Assembly: GCA_965279195.1 (NCBI GenBank)
Contig: CBDIHP010000041.1
Location: 1-64,000 of the forward strand
DNA from: CBDIHP01 sp965279195
GTDB lineage: Bacteria > Planctomycetota > Planctomycetia > Isosphaerales > Isosphaeraceae
Length of the DNA stretch: 64,000 nucleotides
Direction of reading: 5' to 3'
Shown: piece by piece, positions 61,561 to 64,000 of the stretch
Layout of the letters: every line of letters begins with the position of its first letter
Numbering within the stretch: the stretch's first letter is position 1
Notes under the pieces: model-generated
The model's database searches: none
Seen by the model: the letters and a program-made list of their open reading frames with translations, nothing else
Told to the model about the DNA's origin: nothing
Translations under genes and position numbers: made by a program

Positions 61561-63491
61561 GGCCGGCCGCCTTTCAGGCGGTAGAGTCGCACGGCGAAGG
61601 GATACCCCAGGTCGCGCGGGGACCGGTAGATTTCCTTGGAGTCGGTGAACCCGACCATCTGCCTCAGGCGTTCCAGCTCGGGCCCGAAGGTCTCGGGATC
61701 CAGATTGGGGGAGGTCTCGAACGAGCCCCAGAGGACGTGGGTGACGCCGTAGTCGTTGATGGTCTCGGTCAGGCGCGTGATCTGGTAGTTGCTCAGGACC
61801 ATGCTCCGAGGCATGAGGACGGTCGTCCGCTGGCTGGCGAGCCGGAACTCCCAGGGGAACCAGGTCATGATCCGGGCGTCGGGCGGGACCTGCTCGGGAT
61901 GTTGCTTCGCCCAGTCGCCCGCCGCCTGGAGCGCGGGCCAGTGGAGCTGATAGGGCTTGCCGAACCAGGAGGCGTCGTAGGCCCAGGTCGGATCGGCCCA
62001 GAGCAGGGCGACGAACCCGGCGGCGAGCCAGGGTGCTAGCTTCCGAGGGAGGCTGACCTCCACGAAGAGGTCGCGGAACCCGGCGACGGCCGTCGGGACC
62101 ATCAGCACGAACAGGGGCATGTAGTACCGGCCGAGCTGGGCAACCTGGGTGACGTCGGCGATCCGGGCGATGGTCGCGAGGATGAACACCAGAGCGATCG
62201 TCGCCACCAGCCGATCGACCCGCACGGGCGGCGGTGCGTCTCCGCCTCGCTTCAAACGCCGGAGGAACGCCGCGATCGCCGGGAGGCCGAAGATCATGGT
62301 GGAGGTCACGGCGATGATCAGGAGCGACTTGACCTTCACCCGGAGGATCTCGGGCGCGTTGGCCGCGTTGTAGAAATCGGCTGGCTTCGGCGTACCCTTC
62401 TGGTAGTGGTGGACGGTCCAGGAGAAGGTGTACTGGAAGTAGTCGGTGTAAGTGAAGAACGGCGAACCGTAGGTTGACCAGGTCGCATAGGCCCAGGGGG
62501 CGATGATCGCGGCGACGAGGACGCCCCACAGGAGCATCGGGCCGATCCAGCGCCTCGGGTGGAAGATCAGCCCATAAAGGCATGAGGCGGCGAGCAGCGC
62601 CAGGGCCGTGTTGCGCGACAGCACGGCGGCCCCGCCGGCGACCCCCGCCGCGATCGCCCACAGCCATCGCACGCCCGAATCGGTCGCCCAGACCTCGGTC
62701 AGGAACCAGACGCCTAGGACGGACGTCAGCCCCACCAGGCTCTCGCGCAGCTCGAACCCGGCGTAAATCGCATGCACAGGCAGGACGGCCAGGAAGGCCA
62801 GAGCCCCCAGCGCGACGTCGGCCCCGAAACGCCGTCGCGCGAACAGATAGAGGGCCGGCAGGGTGAGCAGGTTCAGGACGAAGCTCAGCCCCTTCGCCAA
62901 GGCCACGGTCGCCTGCACCGCCTCGCCGGGGACGACGCCGACCAGCCTGTAGGTCCAGGCGAGCAGGTACGCGTAGAGGGGAGTCGCCCAGTCGTCGAGC
63001 GTGCCCTTGCCCTGGCGGATGGCGGGGTAGTCGATGAAGAAGCTCTCGACGTAGTGCTTGACCGGCCCCTCGCCCCGGTAGATCGAGGTGGCGACTTCGA
63101 GGTAATGGCTGCTATCCCCCGGCACCAGCGGCACGTTCCCCCCGACGATCCAGGCCAGAGCCCGGATCGCATATCCAACGAGGAAAATCGCGCACCAGAG
63201 CCGGGCGTGGCGTGACGACTTCGCCGTCAGCATCGTCAGGAAACCCGCCAGCCCCAGCCCGACGGCGAGGTGCATCCGCGTCAAGGCGAGCTGACTCGGC
63301 TGGCGGATCCGCGAAAGTTCGGGGACCTCGTAGAACTGGTGGGCGACGAATACGAAGGCATAATCGACCCACTGGAACATGAGGTCGAGCCAGCCGCCGA
63401 TGACGAGTGCGGCCAGGATTAATGCCCCGCGCAGGTAACGGGAACCGGGTCGGTCGGGGGGATCGATCGGGTCGAAGGTGGGCGAGGTCAT
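61557..63491 (-). CDS. GT39-like polytopic membrane glycosyltransferase
   Basis: A 644-residue integral membrane protein related to the next one. The first helix is GALILAALVIGGWLDLMFQ, and after two more comes a GDSSHYLEVATSIYRGEGPV loop, the place of the GT39 acidic motif. PLYAYLLAWTYRLVG and a hydrophobic series follow, e.g. GALAFLAVLPVHAIYAGFEL and LWAIAAGVAGGAAVLSRNTA. The outer end is soluble (ARIMTWFPWEFRLASQRTTV). Sugar and acceptor are unknown; a role in glycosylating exported proteins or lipids fits the neighbours. It starts 13 bases after the M28 peptidase gene end. Confidence 0.75.
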   Translation of the reverse strand: MTSPTFDPIDPPDRPGSRYLRGALILAALVIGGWLDLMFQWVDYAFVFVAHQFYEVPELSRIRQPSQLALTRMHLAVGLGLAGFLTMLTAKSSRHARLWCAIFLVGYAIRALAWIVGGNVPLVPGDSSHYLEVATSIYRGEGPVKHYVESFFIDYPAIRQGKGTLDDWATPLYAYLLAWTYRLVGVVPGEAVQATVALAKGLSFVLNLLTLPALYLFARRRFGADVALGALAFLAVLPVHAIYAGFELRESLVGLTSVLGVWFLTEVWATDSGVRWLWAIAAGVAGGAAVLSRNTALALLAASCLYGLIFHPRRWIGPMLLWGVLVAAIIAPWAYATWSTYGSPFFTYTDYFQYTFSWTVHHYQKGTPKPADFYNAANAPEILRVKVKSLLIIAVTSTMIFGLPAIAAFLRRLKRGGDAPPPVRVDRLVATIALVFILATIARIADVTQVAQLGRYYMPLFVLMVPTAVAGFRDLFVEVSLPRKLAPWLAAGFVALLWADPTWAYDASWFGKPYQLHWPALQAAGDWAKQHPEQVPPDARIMTWFPWEFRLASQRTTVLMPRSMVLSNYQITRLTETINDYGVTHVLWGSFETSPNLDPETFGPELERLRQMVGFTDSKEIYRSPRDLGYPFAVRLYRLKGGRP

Positions 63492-63504
63492 CGTGGGAGA
63501 TCGC

Positions 63505-64000
63505 TCACTTGGTCGTCTTCAACATGGCGTCGCGCTCTGCCTTGAACTCGCTTCCCGGCTTCCATTCGGGATAGGCGTTCCCGCTCGCGACGCGGGCCCC
63601 GACGCGGAGCAGGAGCGACATATCTTCGACCGCCCCCAAAAGGTCCCAGCCCGGCTTTACCTCGTCGCTGACCTTGTGGTAGTTGAGCTTGGTGTATTCG
63701 TCGCGCCGGGCCTGGCCGTAATCGGCGGGCTTGTTGATGTAGACGGTGCCCCCCTTGGGGTCGAGGGCCGGGACGCCGACCTTGGCGAACTCGAAATGGT
63801 CGGAGCGGTAGTAGAATCCCTTCTCGGGCTCGGCATCAGGGGAGACGGTGCGGCCCTGGGCCTTCGCCTCCTCGACGAGCAGGTCGTCGAGCGTCGTCTG
63901 ACCCATGCCGACGCTCACGACGTCCTTCGTCCGGCCCCAGAGGTTGATGACGTCCATATTGATATTCGCGAGCGTCTTCTCCAGGGGATAAAGGGGGTGC
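63505..64000 (-). CDS. M28 family peptidase, C-terminal part (cut by window edge)
   Basis: The open frame enters from the right edge reading HPLYPLEKTLANINMDVINL, which is the NxD motif of the M28 aminopeptidase/glutaminyl-cyclase fold, then WGRTKDVVSVGMG and FYYRSDHFEFAKVGVPAL, where the His is a zinc ligand. It ends with YTKLNYHKVSDEVKPGWDLL and a Lys-rich C-terminus. The N-terminal zinc site and any signal peptide lie outside the window. It likely cuts peptides outside the cell; some relatives have other substrates. An apparent ATG at 63957 is internal. Confidence 0.8.
   Translation of the reverse strand, partial: HPLYPLEKTLANINMDVINLWGRTKDVVSVGMGQTTLDDLLVEEAKAQGRTVSPDAEPEKGFYYRSDHFEFAKVGVPALDPKGGTVYINKPADYGQARRDEYTKLNYHKVSDEVKPGWDLLGAVEDMSLLLRVGARVASGNAYPEWKPGSEFKAERDAMLKTTK

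Overview
The window is very GC-rich bacterial chromosome that reads as a planctomycete, most likely of the Isosphaeraceae. The lineage call rests on gene content: paired DUF1501 and DUF1549/DUF1553 proteins with CxxCH motifs, secreted proteins opening with LExRxLL-type motifs, an ECF sigma factor coupled to a Ser/Thr kinase with TPRs, a sulfatase, a ceramidase-like hydrolase and DUF1573. It is mostly ordinary chromosome with a few accessory insertions. No insertion sequence, prophage or CRISPR array was seen.

Layout. 1-3.4 kb: SPFH protein (partial), TPR-like protein, ispE and a spoVG homologue that carries an internal zinc ribbon. 3.4-5.4 kb: a compact retron, made of a promoter, an a1/a2-bounded msr-msd-like RNA with a perfect 27-bp hairpin, and a reverse transcriptase with the retron NAxxH, YADD and VTG motifs plus an unexplained N-terminal extension of about 225 residues. 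5.4-7.2 kb: tadA, tRNA-Ser(CGA), an endonuclease III-like protein, rpsT. 7.4-14.4 kb: a four-gene MacAB/TolC-type tripartite efflux operon. 14.9-19.3 kb: an FG-GAP repeat exported protein and a ThDP-dependent decarboxylase. 19.5-25.7 kb: an exported LEVRALL-motif protein, ECF sigma factor and TPR kinase (tightly coupled), then a ceramidase-like enzyme. 27-34.5 kb: two DUF1501/DUF1549 sets facing each other across a 167-bp nested palindrome.

34.7-43 kb: truA (frameshifted), a ROK sugar kinase, a GAP1-like protein broken over two frames, gluQRS and a gamma-glutamyltransferase. 43-53 kb: an exported MsrB, an arylsulfatase fused in frame to an M64 peptidase, and a polytopic membrane protein of about 2,087 residues. 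53.5-64 kb: an MFS permease, two GT-B and two GT39-type glycosyltransferases, a possible small RNA, a Cys/Pro-rich small protein, a DUF1573 protein and a partial M28 peptidase.

The strongest candidate for an undescribed system is the retron at 3460-5422. Other points worth attention are the sulfatase-M64 fusion, the zinc-ribbon SpoVG, the exported protein/sigma/kinase module and the 56.3-kb promoter-RNA-terminator unit. Three apparent frameshifts within about 6 kb (31.6, 35.2 and 37.4 kb) each need one base removed, so local consensus errors should be excluded before calling these genes broken. All functional calls come from reading the sequence; no database search was run.
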